Below are positions 43,931 through 54,985 of a stretch of DNA of 64,000 nucleotides, one piece after another. Within the stretch, counting starts at the first letter, position 1, and the number at the start of each line of letters is the position of its first letter. This DNA comes from Pseudomonas sp. MWU13-2100. Its GTDB lineage: Bacteria > Pseudomonadota > Gammaproteobacteria > Pseudomonadales > Pseudomonadaceae. Location of the stretch: NCBI RefSeq assembly GCF_023242365.1, contig NZ_JALLIX010000013.1:1-64000 (forward strand). Direction: 5' to 3'. A program made the position numbers and the translations under genes. The notes below the pieces were generated by a model that had not been told where the DNA came from, ran no database searches, and saw only the letters and a program-made list of their open reading frames with translations.

Positions 43931-45202
43931 ATGATCGGCTTGGATACCGGGATGCAGGGCATCAACCTGACGTTGCAGGTGTTCCTGCTCGACCTGTTGC
44001 TGAGCGGCGATAACGCCGTGGTCATCGCCCTCGCCTGCCGTCACCTGCCGGCCCGGCAGATGCGCCAGGCGTTGTTCGCCGGGATGGGCGTGGCAGTGGT
44101 CCTGCGGATCCTGTTCACTTCGGTGATCAGCCTGTTGCTCAAGGTGCCCTGCCTGAAACTGCTGGGCATGGTCGCGCTGGTAGTGATCGCCATCAAGTTG
44201 TTGGTGGCGGATGAAGACGCCGAACACTTGCCGCAGCATTCGGGTTCGACGCTCTGGTCCGTGATCGGGCTGATCGTCTTTGCCGACCTGACCATGAGCC
44301 TGGACAATGTGGTGGCCCTGGCCGCCGTGGCCCAGGACAACCTGGGAATTCTGGTGTTGGGGCTGCTGCTGAGCATCCCGATATTGATGTACGGCAGTTT
44401 GTTTGTGACTGGGCTGTTCAAGCGTTATCCCTGGTTGATCCCGGCGGGCGGCGCCTTGTTGGGCTGGGTGGCCGGGAATATCGGCATGTCCGACCCGCTG
44501 ATCGCCGATTGGGTGGCGACCCAGGCACCGGGCCTGGTGCTGGCGATGCCCCTGGCCTGTGCGATCTTCGTACTGGTGGAAAGCCGGATCATCCAGCGCA
44601 ACCTGCGTTTGCTGCCCAGGCCCGAGCCGGTTGTGCGCCCTGCCCGCATGGCGGAGCCTGTGCTCGCCCAACCGCTGCCGAGCCGCGTGGCTCAGGTGGT
44701 CGCGGTGGCGGAGGATATCCCTGAGGTTCATGAACCTGTATCCGCCGAGCTGCTGCCTCCCGAGACGCTCTCGGCGCCTGTGGACAACTCCCCTGTCGAG
44801 CCTCTGCCAGACGAATCGAAGCGCAAGCGCCGATGGTTCTGGGTCGGGTCGTTGGCAGCGGTACCGGTGCTGGCGTATATCGGTTATTCGGTGATCTATG
44901 TCGGCATTATCAACGCCGGCTACATGCCGACGCCCAGGCTGCTGAGCAGCTACGAGTGTCCTGGTTTCAATGGGCCGTTCATCTTTTTCTACCAGCATGG
45001 CAAGGACACCGTGCGTATTCGCAGCAGTGCCGGTTCGCTCGACGGCGCCCTGATCAAGGGCCGGCTGGAATGGATCAATGCGACCCGGGCATCGTCGCTG
45101 CTCGGCTTTACACCGCCCCAGGAAATAACCAATGACGACGCCACCTCCATCCGTATCAATGGAGGCAGCTTTTCGCAAATGGAGTGTTACAAGAAAAGCT
45201 GA
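43931..45202 (+). CDS. TerC-family membrane protein with an extra C-terminal domain
   Basis: 423 residues. The first about 215 are a TerC/YjbE-type integral membrane unit (LDLLLSGDNAVVIALACRHL; FADLTMSLDNVVALAAVAQD), whose acidic SGDN and SLDN motifs may bind metal ions. A Pro-rich cytosolic linker follows, then another TM (about 298-322) and a small periplasmic Cys-containing domain (SYECPGFNGPFIFFYQHGKD, SFSQMECYKKS). TerC proteins export or handle metals such as Mn during secretion. Pairing with the Nramp homologue suggests a metal-handling couple. The added C-terminal part is not recognized. Confidence 0.78.
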   Translation: MIGLDTGMQGINLTLQVFLLDLLLSGDNAVVIALACRHLPARQMRQALFAGMGVAVVLRILFTSVISLLLKVPCLKLLGMVALVVIAIKLLVADEDAEHLPQHSGSTLWSVIGLIVFADLTMSLDNVVALAAVAQDNLGILVLGLLLSIPILMYGSLFVTGLFKRYPWLIPAGGALLGWVAGNIGMSDPLIADWVATQAPGLVLAMPLACAIFVLVESRIIQRNLRLLPRPEPVVRPARMAEPVLAQPLPSRVAQVVAVAEDIPEVHEPVSAELLPPETLSAPVDNSPVEPLPDESKRKRRWFWVGSLAAVPVLAYIGYSVIYVGIINAGYMPTPRLLSSYECPGFNGPFIFFYQHGKDTVRIRSSAGSLDGALIKGRLEWINATRASSLLGFTPPQEITNDDATSIRINGGSFSQMECYKKS

Positions 45203-45214
45203 GGGTCGATAGTT

Positions 45215-46102
45215 TCACGGTGCCAGCAACACACCCTGTTCACTCGCACACAATGCCAGCAGAAAATCCCACACCACCCGTAAGCGCACTGACTTGTGCA
45301 GCTCCCGTCGGGTGCTGATCCAGTAGCTGCGTTGGATGGTTTCCTCCGGTAATACTCGTACCAACTGTGGATCATCCTTGGCCATGTAGTTGGGCAACAC
45401 CGCAATCCCCAGCCCGGCCCGCGCCGCCTGTTGCTGGGCAATCACGCTGGTGCTGCGGAAAATCACATTCGGCGTGCGGCAGAAGTTATTGAGGAACAGC
45501 AGCTCCTCGCTGAACAGCAGGTCGTCGACGTAACCGATCCAGTTGTGTTGCGACAGGTCGTCGCGATGCTGCAAGGCCGGCGCCCAGGCGAGGTAGTCCG
45601 GGCTGGCATACAGCGCCAGGCGATAGTCGGTCAGTTTGCGAGTGATCAACAGGTCGGCATTCGGCCGGTCGAGGTGAATGCTGATTTCCGCCTCGCGGTT
45701 GAGGATGCTGACGAAACGCGGCACCGCCACCAGTTCCACTTCCAGCCCCGGGTAACGTTCGTACAGGCTGCCCATGCGGGTGGTGAGGAACATGATGCCG
45801 ATCCCTTCGGTCACCCCCAGGCGGATCTTGCCCAGGGGGGCGATGGCCTGGGTGATTTCTTCCTGGGCCAGCAAGGCGACGTTTTCCATGGCCTCGGCAT
45901 GCTTGAGCAAGGCCTGGCCCGAGGGTGTCAGCTCGTAGCCCTGGGCATGCTGGACAAACAGCGCGGTGCCCAGGCTCTGCTCGATGGTCTCGATATGCCG
46001 GGCCACGGTGCTGTGGGTGGTGTTCAGGCGCTTGGCCGCGGTCAGCAGGCGCCCGCTGCGTTGCAGCTCGAGAAAAAAACGCAGATCGTTCCAGTCGAAC
46101 AT
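45215..46102 (-). CDS. LysR-family transcriptional regulator
   Basis: A 295-residue LTTR. The N-terminal winged helix has FFLELQRSGRLLTAAKRLNT and VARHIETIEQSLGTALF, and the effector-binding domain is at about 90-290. ATG 46102 is used because AAGGA lies 8-9 bases upstream; the frame extends 21 codons further without support. It is divergent from the GMC oxidoreductase gene across 138 bases, the classical arrangement, so it probably controls that gene and itself. The inducer is unknown. Confidence 0.9.
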   Translation of the reverse strand: MFDWNDLRFFLELQRSGRLLTAAKRLNTTHSTVARHIETIEQSLGTALFVQHAQGYELTPSGQALLKHAEAMENVALLAQEEITQAIAPLGKIRLGVTEGIGIMFLTTRMGSLYERYPGLEVELVAVPRFVSILNREAEISIHLDRPNADLLITRKLTDYRLALYASPDYLAWAPALQHRDDLSQHNWIGYVDDLLFSEELLFLNNFCRTPNVIFRSTSVIAQQQAARAGLGIAVLPNYMAKDDPQLVRVLPEETIQRSYWISTRRELHKSVRLRVVWDFLLALCASEQGVLLAP

Positions 46103-46240
46103 GGGGGCTTCCTTGTCAATCGCGGGGGGCACGGCCTTGCTTGAAAACACACAGCACTTGCGCAAAAACGAAGGTTTTCATCTCGAAACTAATCAATAAC
46201 ATGAAGAGAGACAAGAACAATAAAAAAGGCGAGGTTGCCT

Positions 46241-47890
46241 ATGTCATCCGCCCACCTGCCCTATGACTACGTGATAGTCGGTGCCGGGCCCGCCGGCTGT
46301 GTGCTGGCCAATCGGCTGTCCGCCGATCCGCAGAACCATGTGCTGCTGCTCGAGGCCGGCGGTCAGGATAACTACCCGTGGATTCATGTCCCGGTGGGTT
46401 ATCTGTACTGCATCGGCAATCCGCGTACCGACTGGTGCTTCAAGACTGAAGCGCAACCCGGCCTGCAAGGTCGCAGCCTCGGCTACCCGCGCGGCAAGGT
46501 GCTGGGCGGCAGCTCGTCCATCAATGGCATGATCTATATGCGTGGCCAGGCCGGCGACTATGATCGCTGGGCCGCCCAGGGCAATCCGGGTTGGGCCTGG
46601 AACGATGTCCTGCCGCTGTTCAAGCGCAGCGAAAACCACTTTGGCGGCGCCAGCGAATTCCATAATGACCAAGGCGAATGGCGCGTCGAGCAGCAGCGCT
46701 ACTCCTGGCCGATCCTTGATGCCTTCCGCGCTGCCGCCGCTGAAAACGGCATTGCCAGCGTCAGTGATTTCAACGCCGGCGATAACCAGGGCTGTGGATA
46801 CTTTCAGGTCAACCAGCGTTCCGGCGTGCGCTGGAACTCATCGAAAGCTTTTCTGCGGCCAATCCTCAAACGGCCCAACCTGACGATCCTGACCGGTGTC
46901 CAGGTTGACCGGGTGAACCTGGAGAATGGTCGTGCCAGTGCCGTCGTGGCGCGTTGGCAGGGCGAGGAACATGTGTTCAATGTGCGGCGCGAGATCGTTT
47001 TGTGCGCCGGTTCGGTTGGCTCTCCCGGCATTCTCCAGCGTTCGGGTATCGGCCCCCGGCCCTTGCTGGAAAATCTCGGCATCGCGGTGCGTCATGAACT
47101 GCCGGGTGTCGGTGGCAATCTGCAGGATCACCTGCAACTGCGCCTGATCTACAAACTCAGCAATGCCCGTACCCTCAATCAGGTCGCCAATAGTCTGTGG
47201 GGCAAAGTCGGTATGGGCCTGCGTTATCTCTACGACCGCAGTGGTCCGTTGGCCATGGCCCCCAGCCAGTTGGGCGCGTTCGTGAAGTCCTCGCCGGAGC
47301 AGGCCTCGGCCAATTTGCAGTACCACGTGCAGCCCTTGTCGCTGGAGCGCTTCGGCGAGCCGTTGCATCGGTTCCCGGCCTTTACCGCTTCGGTGTGCAA
47401 CCTGCGGCCGCTGAGCCGGGGGCGGATCGATATTCGCTCGGCCGATCCGGATCTGGCGCCATTGATCGATCCGAATTACCTGAGCGATCCCGAGGATCTG
47501 AAAGTCGCGGCCGAGGCTATTCGGCTGACCCGACGCATTGTCGACTCCCCTGCCCTGCGGGTCTTCAAACCCGAGGAATACCTGCCCGGGGCGGCGCTGC
47601 ACACCGAAGAGCAATTGCATGAGGCGGCGGCGCGGATCGGAACGACGATCTTTCACCCGGTGGGCACCTGCCGGATGGGCGGCGGCACGCTGGATGTGGT
47701 GGATGCCCGGTTGCGGGTGCACGGTGTTCCGGGGTTGCGGGTCGCCGATGCGTCGATCATGCCGGACATCGTCTCCGGCAATACCTGTTCGCCAACGGTG
47801 ATGATTGCCGAGAAGGCGGCGCAGATGATTCTGGAGGATGCCCCGGCCATTCATGACTTACGAGTGGAGGAAACCCTGGTCCCCTTGTAG
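46241..47890 (+). CDS. GMC-family FAD oxidoreductase (choline dehydrogenase-like)
   Basis: A 549-residue glucose-methanol-choline oxidoreductase. The FAD Rossmann motif is [18 protein letters not shown], with the GMC signature [20 protein letters not shown], a second signature [15 protein letters not shown] and the C-terminal active-site His in [12 protein letters not shown]. It oxidizes an alcohol to an aldehyde or ketone, passing electrons to the respiratory chain. It lacks features that would single out choline as substrate. ATG 46241 has GAGG eight bases upstream. Control by the divergent LysR protein is likely, and the downstream MHS carrier may import the substrate. Confidence 0.88.
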   Translation: MSSAHLPYDYVIVGAGPAGCVLANRLSADPQNHVLLLEAGGQDNYPWIHVPVGYLYCIGNPRTDWCFKTEAQPGLQGRSLGYPRGKVLGGSSSINGMIYMRGQAGDYDRWAAQGNPGWAWNDVLPLFKRSENHFGGASEFHNDQGEWRVEQQRYSWPILDAFRAAAAENGIASVSDFNAGDNQGCGYFQVNQRSGVRWNSSKAFLRPILKRPNLTILTGVQVDRVNLENGRASAVVARWQGEEHVFNVRREIVLCAGSVGSPGILQRSGIGPRPLLENLGIAVRHELPGVGGNLQDHLQLRLIYKLSNARTLNQVANSLWGKVGMGLRYLYDRSGPLAMAPSQLGAFVKSSPEQASANLQYHVQPLSLERFGEPLHRFPAFTASVCNLRPLSRGRIDIRSADPDLAPLIDPNYLSDPEDLKVAAEAIRLTRRIVDSPALRVFKPEEYLPGAALHTEEQLHEAAARIGTTIFHPVGTCRMGGGTLDVVDARLRVHGVPGLRVADASIMPDIVSGNTCSPTVMIAEKAAQMILEDAPAIHDLRVEETLVPL

Positions 47891-47966
47891 GAGCCGGCTC
47901 GCCGATCAAGTCTCACGAGCCTCATCGCTGCGATGCGGCGTCCCGACAGGCCAGCTCCTACAGGGG
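47881..47966. repeat. REPIN-type inverted REP pair
   Basis: TGTAGGAGCCGGCTCGC at the left and GGCCAGCTCCTACAGGG at the right are inverted relatives of the Pseudomonas TGTAGGAGC REP element, about 60 bases apart between two genes. Such pairs are spread by RAYT transposases. Confidence 0.75.
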
Positions 47967-48089
47967 ACCGTGTCGGGCCGGTAGATAGCGTCAATAGTGC
48001 AAAAAGCGGATTCCGGTGGCAGTCAGCCGGAATCCACAGTGGAACAACAACAATAATCACTGTGGCCCCCAGGGCCGAGGACATGGCAA

Positions 48090-49712
48090 ATGTCGGACTA
48101 CATCGAGCAACAGCGCATGCGTGCAACCGCGAGCACTGGCAAGGAAGAACGAAAGATCATTTTTGCGTCATCCCTCGGGACGGTTTTCGAGTGGTATGAC
48201 TTTTTTCTCTATGGCGCCCTGGCGGCGGTGATCAGCAAGCAGTTCTTTGCTGGGGTCAACGACACCACGGCGTTTATCTTCGCCCTCATGGCCTTTGCCG
48301 CGGGTTTTCTGGTCCGGCCTTTCGGCGCCCTGGTATTCGGGCGCCTGGGGGATATGATCGGACGCAAGTACACCTTCCTCATGACCATCATCCTGATGGG
48401 CCTTTCCACCTTTGCCGTCGGCCTGTTGCCGACCTACACCAGCATCGGCATCGCCGCGCCGATCATCCTGGTCCTGCTGCGCATGCTCCAGGGCCTGGCG
48501 CTGGGCGGTGAATACGGCGGCGCCGCGACTTACGTGGCGGAGCACGCGCCGACCGGCAAACGTGGTTCGTATACCGGCTGGATTCAATCCACCGCGACCC
48601 TGGGCCTGCTCCTGTCGCTGATGGTGGTGCTCGCCAGTCGTTACATCAGCGGCGATCAGTTCGAAGTCTGGGGCTGGCGCCTGCCGTTCCTGCTGTCGAT
48701 CTTCCTGCTGGCGATTTCCACCTGGATCCGCCTGAGCATGCACGAGTCGCCGGCTTTCGTGAAAATGAAGGCCCAGGGCAAGGTCAGCCGCTCGCCGATC
48801 CGCGAATCCTTCGGCTCCTGGCAGAACCTGAAGATCGTCCTGACCGCCCTCTTCAGCATCAACGCCGGGCAGGCGGTGACCTTCTACACGGCGCAGTTCT
48901 ACGTGCTGTTCTTCATGACCCAGATGCTCAAGATGGACCCGACCCAGGCCAATACCCTGTTGATCATCAGCGTGGTGATCGGCGCACCGTTCTTCGTGCT
49001 GTTCGGCTGGCTGTCGGACAAGATCGGCCGCAAGCCGATCCTGATGCTTGGCCTGTTGCTGGCGACGTTGTGCTATTTCCCACTGTTCAAGGCGCTGAGC
49101 CATTATGCAAATCCGCAGATCGACGCGGCCAGCCGCCAGGCGCCGATCGTGGTGCTGGCCGACCCGGCGAGCTGTACCTTCCAGTTCGACCCGGTGGGTA
49201 AAGCACGTTTCGACAGCCCGTGCGACAAGATCAAGACCTTCCTGGTCAAGCAGGGCCTGCCCTATAGCTCCCAGGCCGCGGCACCCGGGGCGGATGTGAC
49301 GGTGTCGGTGGGTGAACAGAAGATCAGCGGTTTCGATGAGGCGGCGATGCGCGCGGCGATCACCACGGCGGGTTATCCGGCCAAGGCCGATAGCGCGGCG
49401 GTGAACGAGCCGATGGTGGTGCTGCTGATTGTCTTGCTGATTCTGATTGCCACTATGACCTATGGCCCGCTGGCGGCGGTGATGGTCGAGCTGTTCCCGA
49501 CGCGCATCCGCTACACCTCGATGTCGCTGCCCTACCATATCGGCAACGGCTGGTTCGGCGGGTTCCTGCCCACGGTGTCCTTTGCGCTGGTGGTCTACAC
49601 CGGGGATATCTTCTATGGCCTGTGGTATCCGGTGCTGGTGACCGGGGTCAGCCTGGTGGTGGGGTTGTTCTGCCTGAAGGAGACCAAGGGCGTGGATCTG
49701 GACAAGGTCTGA
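48090..49712 (+). CDS. MHS-family metabolite:H+ symporter with a large periplasmic insert
   Basis: A 540-residue MFS carrier of the metabolite:H+ symporter type (ASSLGTVFEWYDFFLYGALA; GRLGDMIGRKY; LALGGEYGGAATYVAEHAP). Between the seventh and following TMs an insert of about 100 residues (about 340-440: IVVLADPASCTFQFDP to SGFDEAAMRAAI) forms a soluble domain seen in the longer MHS subgroup. It probably imports a carboxylate or the substrate of the neighbouring GMC enzyme. A terminator follows at 49746. Confidence 0.85.
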   Translation: MSDYIEQQRMRATASTGKEERKIIFASSLGTVFEWYDFFLYGALAAVISKQFFAGVNDTTAFIFALMAFAAGFLVRPFGALVFGRLGDMIGRKYTFLMTIILMGLSTFAVGLLPTYTSIGIAAPIILVLLRMLQGLALGGEYGGAATYVAEHAPTGKRGSYTGWIQSTATLGLLLSLMVVLASRYISGDQFEVWGWRLPFLLSIFLLAISTWIRLSMHESPAFVKMKAQGKVSRSPIRESFGSWQNLKIVLTALFSINAGQAVTFYTAQFYVLFFMTQMLKMDPTQANTLLIISVVIGAPFFVLFGWLSDKIGRKPILMLGLLLATLCYFPLFKALSHYANPQIDAASRQAPIVVLADPASCTFQFDPVGKARFDSPCDKIKTFLVKQGLPYSSQAAAPGADVTVSVGEQKISGFDEAAMRAAITTAGYPAKADSAAVNEPMVVLLIVLLILIATMTYGPLAAVMVELFPTRIRYTSMSLPYHIGNGWFGGFLPTVSFALVVYTGDIFYGLWYPVLVTGVSLVVGLFCLKETKGVDLDKV

Positions 49713-49745
49713 GACCGGTTGCCACGGAAATCATATTTCGTTTTG

Positions 49746-49773
49746 AAAAACCGGCATTAAAGCCGGTTTTTTT
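49746..49773 (+). terminator. Rho-independent terminator after the MHS gene
   Basis: The AAAAACCGGC / GCCGGTTTTT stem with an ATTAAA loop and a T-run ends the rightward unit before the leftward core block. Confidence 0.88.
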
Positions 49774-49902
49774 ATCGCTCGAAAAAACTTATGCACGATT
49801 TACAGCGGAAAGTCATACAGATAAATAAGCAATAAAATCATGTGCTTACGTCATTTTTATGAAAGAAATCCAAATCTTGTGCACAAGTTATCCACAATTG
49901 CG

Positions 49903-50673
49903 TCAAACCACGACAGGCGTCTCGATCGCCGGTGCCGGCGGCAACGAGCCCATGTCTCGCTGGGTCTGCTCGTTCCAGGCCTGGACCCGGTCATTGAGCT
50001 CGGCAATCGCCCGTGGCCCGCTGCCTTCGGCCATCATCGGCGCACCGATCACCACCGTGATGGTCCCGGGTTTCTTCAACCAGCCGGTCTTCGGCCAGAA
50101 CTTGCCGGCGTTGTGGGCAATCGGCAGCACCGGCAGATCGGCGTTCACCGCCAGTGCCGTGCCGCCCCGGGAAAACTTGCCGACCGTGCCGAACGGCACA
50201 CGGGTACCTTCGGGGAAGATCAGCACCCAGACATTGTCCTTGAGCAACTCGTCGCCCTTCTTCGCCACATGCTTGAGCGCTGCCTTCGGGTTATCCCGGT
50301 CGATGGCGATCGGCCGCAGCATGGCCATGGCCCAGCCGAAGAACGGCACATACAGCAACTCACGCTTGAGCACCTGGCTCAGGGGCGAGAAATAGGCCGA
50401 GAGGAAGAAGGTTTCCCAGGTGCTCTGGTGATTCGACAGAATCACGCAAGGACGTTCGGGTACATTCTCCGCGCCCTTGATTTCGACCGTGATGCCCAGG
50501 AATACCTTGCTCAGCCACAGGGCACAACGGCACCAGTACACGTTGATAAAGCGATAACGTGCCTTGAACGGCAGGAACGGCGCGATAAAAAAGCTCAGGG
50601 AGCACCACAACAGCGAACTGGTGCCCAGCAGCAGGTAAAAGAAAAAGGTTCTGATGGCCTGCAGGATCGACAT
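49903..50673 (-). CDS. plsC: 1-acyl-sn-glycerol-3-phosphate acyltransferase
   Basis: A 256-residue inner-membrane acyltransferase making phosphatidate. N-terminal hydrophobic segments are followed by the block NHQSTWETFF (H-x4-E in place of the commoner H-x4-D) and by FPEGTRVPFG. The start at 50673 (MSILQAIRTF) is favoured by family resemblance; an in-frame ATG lies eight codons upstream and neither has a strong ribosome site. In P. aeruginosa this gene directly follows gyrB; here the MHS transporter gene is its neighbour. Confidence 0.9.
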   Translation of the reverse strand: MSILQAIRTFFFYLLLGTSSLLWCSLSFFIAPFLPFKARYRFINVYWCRCALWLSKVFLGITVEIKGAENVPERPCVILSNHQSTWETFFLSAYFSPLSQVLKRELLYVPFFGWAMAMLRPIAIDRDNPKAALKHVAKKGDELLKDNVWVLIFPEGTRVPFGTVGKFSRGGTALAVNADLPVLPIAHNAGKFWPKTGWLKKPGTITVVIGAPMMAEGSGPRAIAELNDRVQAWNEQTQRDMGSLPPAPAIETPVVV

Positions 50674-50754
50674 AGCGGCATTTACCGTTGCGGGCATTGC
50701 CCGCCTATAAAAAGCGCTTCCCGAACAGTCCTTGGTCAGGAGGTCAGAAGAGCT

Positions 50755-51288
50755 TCAGTTGTGGATAAGTTCTGCGGCAACCGCCGCCAGATCGTCAAAA
50801 ACCAGGGTGCCCACCGGCAGGGTTTTACCCAGTGTCTTTTCGCCTTTACCGGTTTTTACCAAAACAGGCTGACAGTCGACGGCTTGCGCCGCCTCCAAGT
50901 CACCGAGGCTGTCGCCGACAAACCATAGCCTAGCCAACGACACCCCGTAATGTTCGGCGATGCTGCGCAACATGCCGGGCTTGGGTTTGCGGCAATCGCA
51001 GCCCTCGTCCGGCCCATGCGGGCAATACACCACCAGCCCGAGTTCGCCGCCCTGTTGTGCCACCAGCGAACGCAGGCGCTCGTGCATGGCTTCCAGGGTG
51101 GCGATATCGTAGTAGCCGCGAGCGATGCCGGACTGGTTGGTGGCCACCGCCACCGTCCAGCCGGCCCTGCTCAACTGCGCGATGGCTTCGATCGCGCCGG
51201 GGAGTGGAATCCATTCCTCCACCGACTTGATATAGGCGTCGGAGTCCTGGTTGATCACCCCGTCCCGATCGAGAATCAGCAGCTTCAA
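50755..51288 (-). CDS. gmhB: D-glycero-beta-D-manno-heptose-1,7-bisphosphate 7-phosphatase
   Basis: A 177-residue HAD phosphatase. It has the DxDx motif LDRDGVINQDS, VATNQSGIARGYY, the zinc loop CPHGPDEGCDC and FVGDSLGDLEAA. It removes the C7 phosphate in ADP-heptose synthesis for LPS core. It is nine bases from glyS on the same strand and co-transcribed with the leftward glyQ-glyS unit. Confidence 0.93.
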   Translation of the reverse strand: MKLLILDRDGVINQDSDAYIKSVEEWIPLPGAIEAIAQLSRAGWTVAVATNQSGIARGYYDIATLEAMHERLRSLVAQQGGELGLVVYCPHGPDEGCDCRKPKPGMLRSIAEHYGVSLARLWFVGDSLGDLEAAQAVDCQPVLVKTGKGEKTLGKTLPVGTLVFDDLAAVAAELIHN

Positions 51289-51297
51289 GACGCGCCC

Positions 51298-53348
51298 TCA
51301 GCCCAGCAGCGAAATATCGGCGACACCCAGGAACAGGCCTCGCAGACGTGCCAGCAGCGCATAACGGTTGGCGCGGACCTTGGCGTCCTCGGCATTCACC
51401 ATCACCGCTTCGAAGAACGCATCCACCGGCTCGCGCAGGGCGGCCAGGCGTGCCAACGATTCGTTGTACTGGCGTGCCGCGGCCATCGGCTGGACCGCCT
51501 GGTCCGCCTGCTGGATCGCCGAGTACAGCGAGAACTCGTTGGCGTTGTCGAAGTACTTGGCTTCCACGGTGCTCGGGATGTTGCCTTCGGCCTTGCTCAG
51601 CAGGTTCGACACACGCTTGTTCACCGCCGCCAGGGCAGCCGCTTCCGGCAACTGGCGGAATTTCTGCACGGCTTGTACGCGTTGGTCGAAGTCCAGCGCC
51701 GAACCCGGCTTGAGGGCACGCACCGACAGGTAGGTCGCGACGTCCACGCCTTCGTCTTCGTAACGGGCACGCAGGCGGTCGAAGATGAACTCCAGCACCT
51801 GGTCGGCCAGGCCGGCGGCCTTGACCCGGGCACCAAAGGCCTTGACCGCGAAGGCCACGGTTTCGATCAGGTCGAGGTCCAGCTGCTTGTCGATCAGGAT
51901 TCGCAGCACGCCGAGGGCGGCGCGGCGCAGGGCATAGGGGTCCTTGCTGCCGGTCGGCAGCATGCCGATGCCGAAGATCCCGACCAAGGTGTCGAGCTTG
52001 TCGGCAATCGCCACCGCCGCACCGGTCAGGGTGCTTGGCAGTTCGGCGCCGGCACCGCGCGGCATGTACTGTTCGTTCAGGGCCAGAGCGACATCTTCCG
52101 GCTCGCCGTCATTGAGCGCGTAGTAGTAACCGGCGACACCTTGCATCTCCGGGAACTCGCCGACCATTTCGGTGGCCAGGTCGCATTTCGACAACAGGCC
52201 GGCGCGGGCCGCGCGCTGGGCGTCGCCGCCGATGCGTGGGGCGATGAACGCGGCCAGCTTGGAGACACGCTCGGCCTTGTCGTAGACGCTGCCGAGTTTT
52301 TCCTGGAACACCACGTTCTGCAGGCGCAGGTTGAACTGTTCGAGCTTCTGCTTCTTGTCCTGCTTGAAGAAGAACTCGGCGTCGGTCAGGCGCGGGCGCA
52401 CGACTTTCTCGTTACCGGCGATGATCTGTTGCGGGTCCTTGCTCTCGATGTTGGCGACGGTGATGAAGCGCGGCAGGAGCTTGCCGTCGACGTCCAGCAG
52501 GCAGAAGTACTTCTGGTTGTCCTGCATGGTGGTGATCAGGGCTTCCTGGGGCACATCGAGGAAGCGCTCCTCGAAGGAGCACACCAGCGGCACCGGCCAT
52601 TCGACCAGGGCGGTGACTTCGTCGAGCAGGTCCGCCGGCATGATCGCCGTGCCTTCCTGCTGGGTTGCCAGCTCCGCGGTGCGCTTGCTGATCAGTTCGC
52701 GCCGCTCGTTGGCGTCGGCCAGTACATAGGCGGCGCGCAGATCGTTCAGATAGTTGGCCGGCGAGGTGATGCGCACGCTTTGCGGGTGATGGAAGCGGTG
52801 ACCACGGGAGTCGCGACCGGCTTTCTGGGCGAGGATGGTGCAGTCGATGACCTGGTCACCGAGCAGCATCACCAGCCACTGGGTCGGACGCACGAACTCT
52901 TCCTTGCGCGCGGCCCAGCGCATGCGCTTGGGAATCGGCAGGTCGTTCAGCGAATCCTCGACGATGGTCGGCAGCAGGCTACTGGTCGGCTTGCCCTGGA
53001 TGCTCTGGGTGTAGCGCAGTTTCGGCCCGCTCTGGTCGATTTCGCTCAGTTCCACGCCGCATTTCTTGGCGAAACCGAGGGCGGCCTGGGTCGGGTTGCC
53101 TTCAGCGTCGAAGGCGGCCTGGCGTGGCGGCCCGTCGAGGTTGATGCTGCGGTCCGGCTGCTGACTTTGCAGCTGGGTCAGCAGTACGGCCAGACGCCGT
53201 GGCGCGGCGTAGACCTGCTTGCTTGCGAAGCTCAGGCCGGCGCTTTGCAGGCCCTTTTCGATACCGGCGAGAAAGGCCTCGGCCAGGGTATTGAGGGCCT
53301 TGGGTGGCAGCTCTTCCGTGCCCAGTTCAACCAGAAAATCTTGAGCAC

Positions 53349-53352
<4 letters not shown>
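51298..53352 (-). CDS. glyS: Glycyl-tRNA synthetase beta subunit
   Basis: A 684-residue beta subunit of the alpha2beta2 bacterial enzyme ([57 protein letters not shown]), with a C-terminal anticodon-binding region. The length is normal. Its ATG overlaps the glyQ stop by four bases. Confidence 0.97.
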
Positions 53353-54311
<959 letters not shown>

Positions 54312-54383
54312 CTGTTACTTGGGCTGCGATTCAAAAGGCGGGAGTATACCCGATTCGGCCACGCGCACGCCCCCTGGAGCCTT

Positions 54384-54947
54384 ATGCCACGCTGCTTTTG
54401 GTGCAACGACGATCCTTTGTACATGGCCTATCACGATCAGGAGTGGGGCGTGCCGCTGCGCGATGGGCAGCGTCTGTTCGAGTTGCTTTTGCTCGAAGGG
54501 TTCCAGGCCGGGTTGTCGTGGATCACCATCCTGAAGAAACGCGAGCACTACCGGAAGGTCTTGTTCGGCTTCGATGCGGGCAAAGTCGCGGCCATGAGCG
54601 ATGCCGATATCGAACAACTGATGCTCGATCCGGGGATCATCCGCAATCGTCTGAAACTCAATGCCGCGCGGCGCAATGCCCAGGTCTGGCTGACGCTGGA
54701 GGACCCGGTGGCGCTGCTCTGGTCCTTTGTCGGCGGCGTGCAGAAGATCAATCACTTCCAGGTCCGCGGCGAAGTCCCGGCCCTCACGCCCGAGGCCGAG
54801 GCGATGAGCAAGGCCCTGAAGAAACTCGGCTTCAAATTCGTCGGCCCGACCATCTGCTACGCCCTCATGCAGGCCTCGGGCATGGTCATGGACCACACCA
54901 CCGATTGTGATCGCTACGCCACATTGGCCACACCACGGTTACAATAG
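54384..54947 (+). CDS. tag: DNA-3-methyladenine glycosylase I
   Basis: A 187-residue HhH-fold glycosylase that removes 3-methyladenine. Zinc ligands C4 and H17 (MPRCFWC and AYHDQEWG) and the C-terminal pair in MDHTTDCDRY are present. ATG 54384 has GGAG close upstream. This is the ordinary core repair enzyme and is unrelated to the AlkZ-like gene in the NRPS cluster. Confidence 0.95.
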   Translation: MPRCFWCNDDPLYMAYHDQEWGVPLRDGQRLFELLLLEGFQAGLSWITILKKREHYRKVLFGFDAGKVAAMSDADIEQLMLDPGIIRNRLKLNAARRNAQVWLTLEDPVALLWSFVGGVQKINHFQVRGEVPALTPEAEAMSKALKKLGFKFVGPTICYALMQASGMVMDHTTDCDRYATLATPRLQ

Positions 54948-54985
54948 CCGGCTGATAACAAGCTCGATCACGACAGGAGGGGCCT

